In this document: in pieces, positions 21,701 through 32,442 of the stretch
Position numbering within the stretch: position 1 is the stretch's first letter
Layout of the letters: each line of letters starts with the position of its first letter
Assembly: GCF_030867145.1 (NCBI RefSeq)
Contig: NC_134429.1
Coordinates: 16,280,615 to 16,344,614, forward strand
DNA from: Opisthocomus hoazin
Lineage: Eukaryota > Chordata > Aves > Opisthocomiformes > Opisthocomidae
Direction: 5' to 3'
DNA: 64,000 nt
The notes under the pieces: model-generated
Told to the model about the DNA's origin: nothing
The model's database searches: none
Seen by the model: only the letters and a program-made list of their open reading frames with translations
Translations under genes and position numbers: made by a program

Positions 21701-24700
21701 CGATGAGCACGTCCTGCTGCCATTTTTCAGTTGAGAGTGAAGGAATGTGCTAAGCTGCTTTTATTTTTTTTTTTTTTTTTTTCTGAAAACGTGTTATTGG
21801 GCTGTTCTGAAGGTTTTCAGCTTTTGGAGCATCTCGTAAGAGACCTTGCATCATGCACAAGAAAGTATTTGGGCTCAGGCTTGGCGAGGGCTCCTGGGTG
21901 CTGCATCGTGGGGCCTTGGAGATGAGCTGCCTCATGATGACCAGGGTGGATCTGCTTTCTTGCCTTTTGACTACCTTTTTCCAGTAACCTTTGAGGCTTG
22001 TGGGCATCAATTCCATGAGGAGACAAGTGACTTATTTTTACTGGTGCTGTCTGATAGAATAGCCATAGGCTGGACTGAGTTTTTGGAAGAGTCTTAGTTG
22101 TCATCCTTGTGTTTTAAAGCCATTCGTGACGAACACCTGGCTTTATCTTAAAAAAAAAAAAAAAAAATTATTCTGTCACCCATACCTGTAATCTCTCCAG
22201 TTCTGAGCACATTTTCACACAAGCGTGCTTTGCGATGTCTTTAACCAGTCATTCTAGGAAATAAAAGCCACTTTGCTAATGATTCAGACCGTTCCACAGA
22301 CTAATGAAACTAAGACCGCAGCGAGGTTTGGTTGGTGCGATGCGAGCTTGGATGTATGGCTGTGAGTTTGTTCTGAGCGGTGCAGACAGCACACGCAGAT
22401 CCCGAGCCAGCACGGAGGCTGTTTCAGCTGTGCCTCTTAGGTACGGAACAGAAACTTTTCTGACTTGAGTTGGCACCATTTGGTGGCTGTCCAGCTTCAG
22501 CATGGCAGTTGGGGAAACTGTATCGTGGTCATGCGGAAGGATGCTGTTGGATTCTTGTAGGTACAGACTTGAGCTGTTCTCTGTTTCTTATCAGGGGAGA
22601 AACCCAAGTTCTTCCCTCTCTGCTCACAAATGCAACTTCTCTAACCCTGCTGCCTTCAGCGGGGTGCTGATCAGCTAGCGGTGTTGCTCCTTAAACGAAG
22701 GAAACGTAGAGGGTGAGAGGATGTGACTGTGGAGAGGTTGTGCAGAGCTGGAGCCATGATATGATAGCTTGCTTCAGAGATAATGGCAATAGCCAATCTG
22801 CTGCACAGACCTTGGTCAGCAATGACTGGCTGGTGGCTGTCAGGTTGTTTGCTGTTCTTCAAGCATCTCCATCGGTGGGGTGTGAAGGACGGAGGCGTGT
22901 GCAGGAGGGAGGAAGAATGCTCTGAACCTCGCACAGGCTACCTGGCAGTCTCTTAGCTTCAGCAGTGAGCTGGTAGGGGACTAGTTGAGGCAGGTTGAGG
23001 AGTGAGGCTGGTGCTGAAAGCTAGTTGTCTTAACAGTCCCCTGTTTTTTCCCCACCTCCAAGAACTGAATTTGTAAACTGGGCTAATTTACTGTGTGTTT
23101 CATTCATGAATTTCAATTTCCTGTTATCTTGCAGGAATGACACCAAGGAAGATGTGTTCGTCCATCAGGTAGGACTGCCTTGAAACTGAACCGTGTTACC
23201 CCTCTGCAACTTGCTGTGCGTGACCTACGTACGCAGGAATGAGGCTGTGAAAGAGCCTCGTGCTTTCCCAGAACTGTGACTTGAACACAAACAACTGTTT
23301 TTCACTGTGGGGTTGCAAGTGGAGCCTGCTTGTAGCTGGGGTTTTGCACATTGACATAACATCCATCGTGAGGACATGAGATACGTGGGTTTGAGCAGGC
23401 TGCTACCTACAGCGATGAGGATTGCGCTGTCTGCAAGTACACTCAGACCTGAGGGTAACTGAAGGCCAGTAAAGTTGCCGTGTGGATCCACATAGTTGTT
23501 AGGAAGCATATGGAAATAAAGTTGAATGAAAAGTTGGCAGCAGGGAGGGAAATTACTTGGGCTATAATAGGGACGAAGTGCCAGTGAAGATGTGGTGGGG
23601 TTTTTTTTAGGCAAAACTTTTATGGATTTTATTGCTCCAGGCTTTTAATGAAAGTCTTCAGACTTTTCAGTGGATACTTTTTCAGTTTAAGAGACAAGTA
23701 CAGTTAGATATCATGCATGGTGTGCATGTTAAACCTCTGGAAACTAGACTAGAGTGAGACTGTGCACTGCACCAGTGGCTGATTCCATGGATCAGGTTGG
23801 CCTTGGTGTAGTCTTTTGTCTGGCTTGTAAGGCTGTGTGATCACCTCTTGTGTATTTACCCTGTCTGCCCTCAGATCTCTTGTGAAGCAGCCCGCAAAGA
23901 GTTCTTAGTGGAGTGTGGCTTACTTCTGGCATTTAGGAGCCCATGGATTGGTCTCCTGTTTTGAGTTAGGGATGCACTGCTGATGGTGTTGGCAAAGGGA
24001 GGAAAAAGTCACCCCCAAAATGTGCTTCGGCTTGGGTTTGGTTGGGCGGCTCTCAGCGGCTTATTGGTGCTGTGTCTGAATTACCTGCTGTTAAGATGTA
24101 GAGGCATTTGTTTAGAAAAGGTTACTCTGTAATGGGCAGGGGCGAAAGGCCAAGCGACTCCGCTGTGTTCCTGTGTACTGAGGCAGGAATATATGCCCTG
24201 AAGGAAAGCTCTGCGACTTTCTTACTCGATTTGCAACTGGGGTAACCTGGAAGTGACCTTGACTTACAAGTCAGATTTCAGGACTTGCCATGTAACTGCT
24301 GTCTTTGTTTCTGAAAGCACAGTATGGCCGTGATTTGTTCTAAAGTAATAATTTTCACAACAAAACAGTTTCAGGGGTCTAATCTGAAAGAAATCAGCTT
24401 GTTTTAGGCACCATGGCTGTGTATGCTTTTTCCAGCCCCCATTGTCAAGCTTAGGTCTCATGAAGAGATGTCACACTTGTGTTACTGTTTTAATAAGGTT
24501 TGCTGTCTTTCCCCAAAATGACAGCTTTATACCCTGAGACTTCTGGGCATGTTTTTCTGTAGATTATGTTCCATTTAGGGGAAAAAGAAAATCTAGTCAA
24601 ATTCTGTTGCTGGTATTTTTTTGTAAAGTTGTTACACTTGTATTACTGTTCAGTTAAAGTGTTGGATAAGCAGGATGTAGCTGAGAGCGGTGCATTTTGA

Positions 24701-26826
24701 GTATTAACTCATCTGTCAAAAATTTAATCTGCTGCTGAACAGCACAGAAAATTCAGTGTTTTCTAGTAATGTCGTTTAGCATGCAGACACCGATACAAAG
24801 GCTTGTCTGGTGCTGACACCTTGGTGCTAATACACGGCTAGAGTAGATTTGTGATTAATTGGCAAATACTGTGGCCGAAGCGATGGTGTTGGAAGCTGCG
24901 GAGAAGGAAATCTCTTCGTTTCTGGCCATGCAGGCTGCTGCGCACTGTGGCGGTGTGGGAAAGGGTAGAGGGCTGGAAATCTGAGTGCAGGGTTGGTGCG
25001 TGTACTGCAGGGGAATGTATACATACTATGGGATTGTGTAATGCTAAACTCGAGTTAGGAATCCTGTGGCCAGTGTGTATTGTGGGGGGTTTTTTGTTTT
25101 GAAACTGCTTTTTCAGCTAGCAGGCAGCACGCTGACAGATGTTTCCAGTCAGTGCAAAGCTGTTGCACATCTTGGATAGGCCAGAACTATAGCAATACAG
25201 GAAAATTCTATGGCTTCTTGGGTTTTCACAGTGTTCTGATTGCTTTTTTAGTATAGGTCTTCCTCCTAAGATACTGAAATTCTTCAATCTTTAAAAAAAA
25301 AAAAAGTCTTCAGATACGCTAAGCAGTATTCACATGCTGTGCCTGTAAATGTAATTTTGTGATGTTTTGTTGTTAGACTGCCATAAAGAAGAATAACCCC
25401 AGGAAGTACCTCCGCAGCGTAGGAGATGGAGAGACCGTGGAGTTTGATGTGGTTGAGGGAGAAAAGGTAAACATGTCTCTCGGGTGTCAGCGTGCACGGA
25501 AAACTTGGTCTGCAGGCTTTGGTGTGGTGCCTGTGGTTTGAGTCGGTGCCTGATGACACCCAAGGAGATGAATGGGTTTTCATTGCTTTACAATGTGGAT
25601 GTAAATCGTTGCTGAGTACTAAATTATATTATGCTATAACTGATTTGGTGCTGACTGTTTAGCTAACGCTACCCCTGCTCTTCAGGGCGCGGAGGCAGCT
25701 AATGTTACCGGTCCTGGTGGAGTTCCAGTGCAAGGCAGCAAATACGCAGCAGACCGTAACCATTACAGACGATATCCACGTCGTAGGGGTCCTCCACGCA
25801 ACTACCAGCAAAACTACCAGAACAGTGAGAGTGGGGAAAAGAACGAAGGAGCAGAGAACATACCAGAAGGTCAAGTCCAGCAACGCCGTCCCTATCGCAG
25901 GCGGCGGTACCCACCTTACTATATGCGTAGGCCCTACGGGCGTCGACCACAATATTCCAACCCTCCCGTGCAGGGAGAGATAGTGGAGGTAATGTTTGTT
26001 AAAGTGTGATGCGAAACTGGCTTGATTGTTTTGGAGCAGGGTGATGGGCCACAGTTTTTTGCCGCTTTTTGTAGATACTCCAGATGTTTTTTGGTAAGGT
26101 TTGGAAGTAAGATGAAACATGGGAACAGCTGTCGATAGGCTGAAGGTGTTAATGTTACAGCTCTTATAAAACAGGCTGCGTTTGAATCTGTGTTAACTTC
26201 CGATGTGATTAACTGGGTGGAACACACATGCTGGCAGTGCGTGCTCTTGTGCCTGGGACGGCTGCCCACCTCGTTGCACGCCTCAGCCTTAACCTGGCAG
26301 CCCCCTCCGAGCCCTCTCCCTCGGGGCTTGGCTAGCTGTGGCGCGAACAGGCTTTGCGCGTGGCTAAGGTGGTTTGTTGCCTAATGTCTTGCAGGGTGCT
26401 GACAACCAGGGTGCAGGAGAACAAGGCAGACCAGTCAGGCAGAACATGTATCGAGGTTATAGACCACGATTTCGCAGGTATGCTGCAGATCAACTCTTTT
26501 TTTTTTTTTTTTTAACTTTGCCTTTTAGCGACAGAGACAGAACATGGCGATGGTCAGATGCTGCATTGTTAAAGCCTAGCTTGACTTTCAGGGGTCCTCC
26601 TCGTCAAAGACAGCCGAGAGAGGATGGGAATGAAGAAGATAAAGAGAACCAAGGGGATGAGACCCAAAGTCAGCAGCCACCTCAACGTCGGTACCGTCGT
26701 AACTTCAACTACCGACGCAGACGCCCAGAGAACCCTAAACCACAAGATGGCAAAGAGACGAAGACAGCCGAACCACCAGCTGAGAACACGTCCGCTCCCG
26801 AGGCCGAGCAGGGCGGGGCTGAGTAA
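18769..26826 (+). CDS. YBX1: Y-box-binding protein 1 (cold-shock domain protein)
   Basis: Abundant cytoplasmic mRNA-packaging protein that also acts in nuclear transcription and repair (known for the family). Coding exons: 18769-18925, 19293-19356, 23135-23168, 25377-25466, 25686-25988, 26395-26477, 26592-26826. The sum is 966 bases, giving 321 aa (human 324). The Ala/Pro-rich N-domain (about residues 1-50) is followed by the cold-shock domain with RNP1 [12 protein letters not shown] (61-72) and RNP2 VFVHQ (81-85). The AKT/RSK phosphosite context YLRSVGDGE is present with Ser99. The C-terminal domain alternates basic ([30 protein letters not shown]) and acidic ([10 protein letters not shown]) clusters and ends PEAEQGGAE, as in mammals. 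Divergence is confined to the first 50 residues. A polypyrimidine tract precedes exon 7. Confidence 0.99.
19101..19138 (+). repeat. (TCC)n microsatellite in YBX1 intron 1
   Basis: About twelve cct units in an unbroken polypyrimidine run, inside the CpG island. Such homopurine/homopyrimidine tracts can form triplex or G-rich structures on the opposite strand. Confidence 0.9.
19662..19847 (+). repeat. Intronic direct duplication, copy 1 (YBX1 intron 2)
   Basis: About 175 bases (gagacttggaagtgcctct ... tgtctgcaactttaaaaac) recur 688 bases downstream at 20359-20533 with high identity and a few small gaps. Both copies are in the same orientation in intron 2. Confidence 0.85.
19988..20060 (-). mobile_element. 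CR1 3'-end fragment
   Basis: A short piece with the typical CR1 3' block (tttggaagggccctctgtgg, then ccaaccccctgcc) in minus orientation. It lies between the two copies of the intronic duplication and is not itself duplicated. Confidence 0.75.
20359..20533 (+). repeat. Intronic direct duplication, copy 2 (YBX1 intron 2)
   Basis: Second copy of the segment at 19673-19847, including gtctgttaccttatgaccca and gccaagctccttaact. Differences are scattered substitutions and small gaps. Confidence 0.85.
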
Positions 26827-28895
26827 ATACCGGCTTACCATCTCTACCATCATCCGGGTGCGTGTCCGGAGGCGCGTGAGGACGCGGTTTGATGGCTGGC
26901 TGCTTTCTTTTGACGCTTTCCTGTAATTTTTGCCTTTGAAGGTTTGACCTGTTCTTGCTCACGCGTGTTGTAACTGAACTGGCCGCACTCGTGAGCGTGC
27001 TCACTAATGCCCGCAAAGCGGAACTGTGAGACTTTGCTGTGCAAATGCTGATTAATTGGGAGGGCTCAGTTACCAGGCTTTGAATTTCATTGATGGAGTC
27101 ACTGCCTAGAATACTGCTAATCTGGAAATCTTGGCTGTGCTTGGAAGCTCAGCATTACGGCAGTCTTTGTGTGCCCGGGAATGCTAATTCCAGCAGTGCT
27201 GGTCTAGTGACCTGAGAGTAGCTGGGAGAAAGAGGGGTTGGGATCTGCTCAGCTGTGTAAGTGTCTGGACTTTTATTGCTTGGTCCCAAAGGGGCAGAGA
27301 CCTCTAAGCATTAATATCTGGAACGCTGACGCAGAATTTGCGGGAGCGTCTCCGTAGCAGCTGGTTATCTAACCCAAAAAGCGCTGGGAAAACTGGTGGA
27401 GGTGGTCCTTCTTATGGAGCAGCTGGGGGACTGAGGTGCTGGCGTGGCTTAGGGCGCTGGTACAACGCGGTTTTCATTGCGAGGTGGGCTGGCTGGGGCT
27501 TGGTGCTGCTTTCTCATGGACAGTTTTGCTAATTTGGCAAAATCTAGGACTTTTCCACTTGTTCTGCTTTTTGCTGGCACCTTCCTTGCCTGTCTGGCAC
27601 TTTGTCTGCGTTCCCTCTCTCCCCAGCGTTCCTGTCCCGTTCCTGTTGTGCCTCACTCCAGGCTCCTTGCCTGGGGGACAGGCAGACAGGAGGACGCGTT
27701 TTGGCTCTGGTGGGAGCGGGGAGGGCAGGGGTTGGGCAGGGATGGCAGCTCGGCGGCCTCTCCCAGCACAGGGACTCGCTCTCCGAGGGCTGGGATGCTG
27801 CTGGGTTTGTTGTGCAGATGGATTTTACCTGGTCCCTCCTCCGGCCTTGCTGTGCTGCGCTCTGCTCGCCCTGGTTTCGTCCTGGCGTTCACCTTAACGG
27901 TTAACACAGGCTGGGTGAATTCTTAATACCGTGGGCTGCAGGGAAGCCCCAAGGCGGCGCTTGGTTGCGCTTTCTGTCCAGTGATGGTATTGGAGAACGT
28001 AAATCGTGGTTTCTGCGGTCTGGGCAGTGGCTGGCGGATGCCACGTTGTGTCTGCCAGGCACAGGTAGAAGTCTGCTCTTCAGCCGTCTTCGGAAGGTGT
28101 CCGGTTGTCCCCGGGGCTGCGGCTCCGTCTCCGCGCCTGGTCCCGCAGCCAGCGCTGCGTGTGTCCGCAGAGCCCGGCGCGAGCGGCTCTGCTGGGAGGC
28201 CGTCGCCAAACGGGCTGGAGCAGGAGACCGGTGAGGGGGAGGTCTTGATGGGAGTCCTTTGCTTGTACACTCCACGTCTTCTCTTTCTGGAGCCCTTTTT
28301 GGTGTGGAAGGTGGCAGTTTTGGTCACTGGCAGTGGTGATGGTGGGAGTCTGGCAGCTAAGTAGAGCTGTCGTTGGTGAGGTTTTGGGGCTTTGTGTGTC
28401 CAAAAGGCGGCTCAGAATCTGAATTGCAGGCAAGGCTTGGTGGACAAAGCGCCCGTGTAACCCTCTGGTACCTGTCTGATCAACTTTTTTTTTTTTTTCT
28501 TCTCTCTTTCAGTTTAGTCATCAAAGAAAAGACTTAAGAAAAGAAGAAGAAAAGAAAATGAAATTCCAGCAATAAGAAATGAACAAAAGAATTGGAACTG
28601 AAGACCTTAAGTGCTTGCTTTTTGCTGTTGACCAGATTACTAGAACTATCTGCATTATCTATGCAGCATGGGGTTTTTATTATTTTTACCTAAAGAAGTC
28701 TCCTTTTGGAAACGATAAACACGTTTTTTAAAAGCCTGTTTTTTCTCAATATACCTTTAAAGGTTTTTAAATTGTTTCATATCTGGTCAAGTTGAGATTT
28801 TTAAGAACCTCATTTTTAATTTGTATGAAATATACACCTGATTTTTTCAAGTCAAACTGCAAGCATCTGTTAATAAAGGTCTTAAAGAATTACCG
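26827..28895 (+). other. YBX1: YBX1 3' UTR with an intron
   Basis: The stop exon ends at about 26857 (CATCCGG/GTGCGT), 31 bases after the stop. The terminal exon begins at 28513 after a strong acceptor (tctctctctttcag) with TTTAGTCATC. The same arrangement and much of the same wording occur in mammalian YBX1 as I recall it (aaattccagcaataagaaat at 28560; ctatctgcattatctatgca; ttcatatctggtcaagttga). The element around 28560-28620 corresponds to the mammalian region reported to bind YB-1 and PABP in opposing translational control. Confidence 0.85.
28872..28877 (+). terminator. YBX1 polyadenylation signal
   Basis: AATAAA in gttaataaaggtcttaaag, the same context as at the end of mammalian YBX1, followed by the GT-rich tgtgtgcttggttgtttt. 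Confidence 0.9.
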
Positions 28896-29185
28896 TGTGT
28901 GCTTGGTTGTTTTAAACCCACGTTGGATGAAGGGGTCGAAGCTAAGTGTTTATGAAAGGTTGGGGGAAAAAATGACTGCTTCATTTCTGTGGTGTACAGG
29001 CTGTTGGGGTACAATGCAGAAAAAACTGAAGTGAAAAAATTAAAAACAAGTTGAGCCCTGCTGCAGTTGGATGTGGAGGCTCTGGGAGGGCGAGGAGGGG
29101 GGTGCTTGGCGCGAGTCTGGCACATTCCCAGGCGCTGCTGGCTAAGCCAGACAGAACACACGGGCAGGCTGTGCTGCCACTCAGT

Positions 29186-30002
29186 GAGACCTGAACAGGC
29201 TGGAGAGTTGGGCAGAGAGGAACCTGATGAGGTTCAACAAGGGCAAGGGCAGGGTCCTGCCCCTGGGGAGGAACAACCCCAGGCACCAGTACAGGCTGGG
29301 GCTGAGCTGCTGGAGAGCAGCTCTGTGGAGAGGGACTGGGAGTGCTGGGGGACGACAGGGTGACCATGAGCCAGCAGTGTGCCCTGGCTGCCAAGAAGGC
29401 CAATGGGATCCTGGGGTGCATCAAGAGGAGTGGGGCCAGCAGGTCGAGGGAGGTTCTCCCCCTCTACTCTGCCCTGGTGAGGCCTCATCTGCAGTGCTGT
29501 GTCCAGTGCTGGGCTCCCCAGTTCAAGAAAGATGAGGAGCTACTGGAGAGAGTCCAGCGGAGGGCTATGAGGATGAGGAGGGGACTGGAGCATCTCTCCT
29601 ACGAGGAGAGGCTGAGGGAGCTGGGCTTGTTCAGCCTGGAGAAGAGAAGGCTGAGAGGGGACCTTAGAAATGCCTCGAAATATCTGCAGGGTGGGGGTCA
29701 GGAGGACGGGGCCAGACTCTTTCCAGTGGTGCCCAGCGACAGGACAAGGGGCAATGGGCACAAACTGAAGCAGAGGAAGCTCCAGCTGAACCCGAGGAAG
29801 AACTTCTTCCCTCTGAGGGTGACGGAGCCCTGGCCCAGGCTGCCCAGGGAGGCTGTGGAGTCTCCTTCTCTGGAGATATTCCAGCCCCGCCTGGCCGCGG
29901 TGCTGTGCAGCCTGGTCTGGGTGACCCTGCTTGGGCAGGGGGTTGGGCTGGGTGACCCACGGAGGGCCCTGCCAACCCCTGCCATGCTGGGATTCTGTGT
30001 CC
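29186..30002 (+). mobile_element. CR1 LINE, 5'-truncated, about 0.8 kb
   Basis: Plus-orientation CR1 covering the end of ORF2 ([62 protein letters not shown]) and the 3' UTR, ending at the gctgggattctgtg tail. Coding decay is mild, so this belongs to one of the younger CR1 groups in the window. Confidence 0.93.
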
Positions 30003-31280
30003 CAGCTGGAGTACATCTGGGGGAAGACAGAGGGCATGTGAGGGTGCTTCAGAAAGGGACAACACCCATGAAAAACCCCTAGAACTCGTCCTTGGAGATG
30101 TGCAGAGCACAGCCTCTGGTGACTTCTCACAGCAGGGCTGTGATGGCTTTGCAGCTGAGTCACTGGGGGAAAACCAGGGGAAAACAGGGATTCCCAGCTG
30201 GGATTGGAACTGGGGGCCTGGTGTGACTGGTGCTGAGGGCAGCCCTGCCCAGGGGCCTTTCGGGGTGGTGACGGCTCCTCACGTCCCTGTGCTGGGGCTG
30301 ACGAGTGGGGCTTGTGCCAGCCGAGCGTGGGGTGCTCAGCCTCCCTGTGTCCAGCACCAGTTAGAAATTACCAGTAAACAAGTTAGAAATTACCAGTAAA
30401 TGCGGCTGCCACCGAGGAGCACCCTGTGGGTGGGGTACAGCTGTCTGATGGTGGCTTTTGAGAGCTTTCCTCTCCACGCATGAGCAAGCTCTGCACTCCT
30501 ATCGTGCGAGTTCCTGCTCTCATTAATCATTTTCCTGCGTGCTGGCGTGGGGGCCGTTAAACGCGCGGGGTGGCCGGGCTGTCCCCTCCCCACAGCCCTG
30601 CAGACATGCGTCTGCGTGCCTGTCCTGCGAGTGCTGGCTGTCCATCCGTCCATCTGTCCGTCGGACTGCAGGCGCCCTGCTGTTGAGCGGAAAGCTGTCG
30701 GCCGTGCTCTTTATTTCCGGCACACAGCTTTAGTGATCGGATTTCTTAATTTTTTATATCAGGTCCCTGGGGAAAAAGCCTTTAAAATAAAAAAAAAGGG
30801 TGAGTGATTTAATCAATTAGCCTATGCTAATCGCATTGCGCCCGTGCTGCGGGGCGCAGCAGTCGGCCAGTGGTATTTCTGCGTAGCCCCTGAAGCGGGG
30901 AGCTGCAGTCCAGCAAGACGTTTGCTGTCCTTCAGCTTCGTGTGAGGTTGGGAAAGATGTCCCCGTCTTCCCCAGGGCCAGGCGGCTTGGCAGGGCCCTG
31001 GCAGCTCTTCTGGTCTGGGGCTGTGGGTGTTCTGCACCCTGCCCAGGCTACGAAAGCGCTGCTGCGAGTCTCCTCTGCATCCGTCCATCGCCGGGACTGG
31101 CTGCAGCCCCGCTGCAAGGTCTGCTCAGGCCAGGGGCTTGGTCTGCTGCCTCCTGGGGTCACAGAGCCCGTCTCGGGGAGGTTTCTGCCCGGCTTCCCTG
31201 TTCCCTGTGCCAGCCTTCGGGGGAGAAGGAAGGGAACAAGGACAAGGACTAAGCAGTCAGCAGCTGCTGGGGGGATGGTG
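30003..31280. other. YBX1-claudin intergenic DNA between two CR1 copies
   Basis: No exon recognised. A short direct repeat (agttagaaattaccagtaaa) occurs twice at about 30360-30400. An AT-rich stretch at 30725-30835 contains homeodomain-like taattt/caatta cores and atgctaat, in otherwise GC-rich surroundings. Confidence 0.5.
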
Positions 31281-31283
31281 GAC

Positions 31284-31740
31284 TACTGGAGAGAGTCCAG
31301 CGGAGGGCTATGAGGATGAGGAGGGACTGGAGCATCTCTCCTGCGAGGAGAGGCTGAGGGAGCTGGGCTTGTTCAGCCTGGAGAAGAGAAGGCTGAGAGG
31401 GGACCTTAGAAATGCCTCTAAATATCTGCAGGGGGGGGGTCAGGAGGATGGGGGCAGACTCTGTTCAGTGGTGCCCAGCGACAGGACAAGGAGCAACAGG
31501 CACAAACTGAAGCAGAGGAAGCTCCAGCTGAAACCGAGGAAGAACTTCTTCCCTCTGAGGGTGACGGAGCCCTGGCCCAGGCTGCCCAGGGAGGCTGTGG
31601 AGTCTCCTTCTCTGGAGATATTCCAGCCCCGCCTGGCCGCGGTGCTGTGCAGCCTGGTCTGGGTGACCCTGCTTGGGCAGGGGGTTGGGCTGGGTGACCC
31701 ACAGAGGGCCCTGCCAACCCCACCATGCTGGGATTCTGTG
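31284..31740 (+). mobile_element. CR1 LINE, 5'-truncated, about 0.46 kb
   Basis: Plus orientation, from ctactggagagagtccagcg to the gctgggattctgtgg tail. It is very close to the copy at 29186-30002 over the shared part, so both belong to the same subfamily and are of similar age. Confidence 0.93.
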
Positions 31741-32213
31741 GTGGTGGTTTGGGGTTCTGGTTTGTTTTTGTAATGGCTTGTGAGTGAAGGAGGGTGATAA
31801 TTCTCTTGGAAAATGGGATTCCCTTTTCATGTGGATTTCACAGCCCGGCTTTGCAGGTAGAGCACCTTTGTTAGGCTGCAGACCGACCCACTCCTCCTGC
31901 CTGACACGTGTGGCCGCAGAGTTCCTCCCGTGACCACCCCACGGTAACATCAGTTAATGCTCCAGGCTACCGGCTTTACCCAGTTTGTAAACGCAGACTC
32001 TGTGGTGCCGGATTGCTGAGCGCGGGGCGGTTTCCAGCAGAGCCGGTGCGGGAAGGACCAGGGCCACCGGCCACGCGGAGTCAGTGTTGCTCCGTGCCGA
32101 GGCGGTTTTCCGCTGAATTCCTCCAAAGCAGCAATGCTGGAGGACCCCCTTTACCCTCAGCGTCCCAACAGCTTCCCCAGGGCGTCTTCTCATAAAGCAA
32201 CGCCGTGCTGGGG

Positions 32214-32219
32214 TTTATT
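32214..32219 (-). terminator. Candidate polyadenylation signal of the claudin-16-like gene
   Basis: AATAAA on the minus strand (tttatt on plus), about 225 bases after the stop codon at 32443. It is the first signal downstream of the gene. Confidence 0.5.
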
Positions 32220-32442
32220 GTCATGAAACCTGGCTGGAAGAGGGGGAAAAACCCCTCCTCTGTGGGTGACTTCTGCGGCACCCGTGCTTTTTCGCAGCCG
32301 CTGATCCTAACAGCTTGCACGGACCCTGCAATGGGAGACTCCAACCAGTCGCAAAGATGTCCCAGTACAGGCGGCGGAGCTTTAATGGGGTCGGGCTGGG
32401 GAGGAAGAGCATCCCGCGGGATGCGGGAGCTGCTGCTGCCCG

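Noticed and set aside
26374-26826. A 150-codon frame joining YBX1 exons 6 and 7 through the intron
   Set aside because: The intron happens to be open (poly-T read as Phe), but the splice sites are strong and the spliced product matches known YB-1.
29342-30082. 246-codon protein and similar frames at 31027, 36098, 51895, 62144
   Set aside because: These are the end of CR1 ORF2, not host genes.
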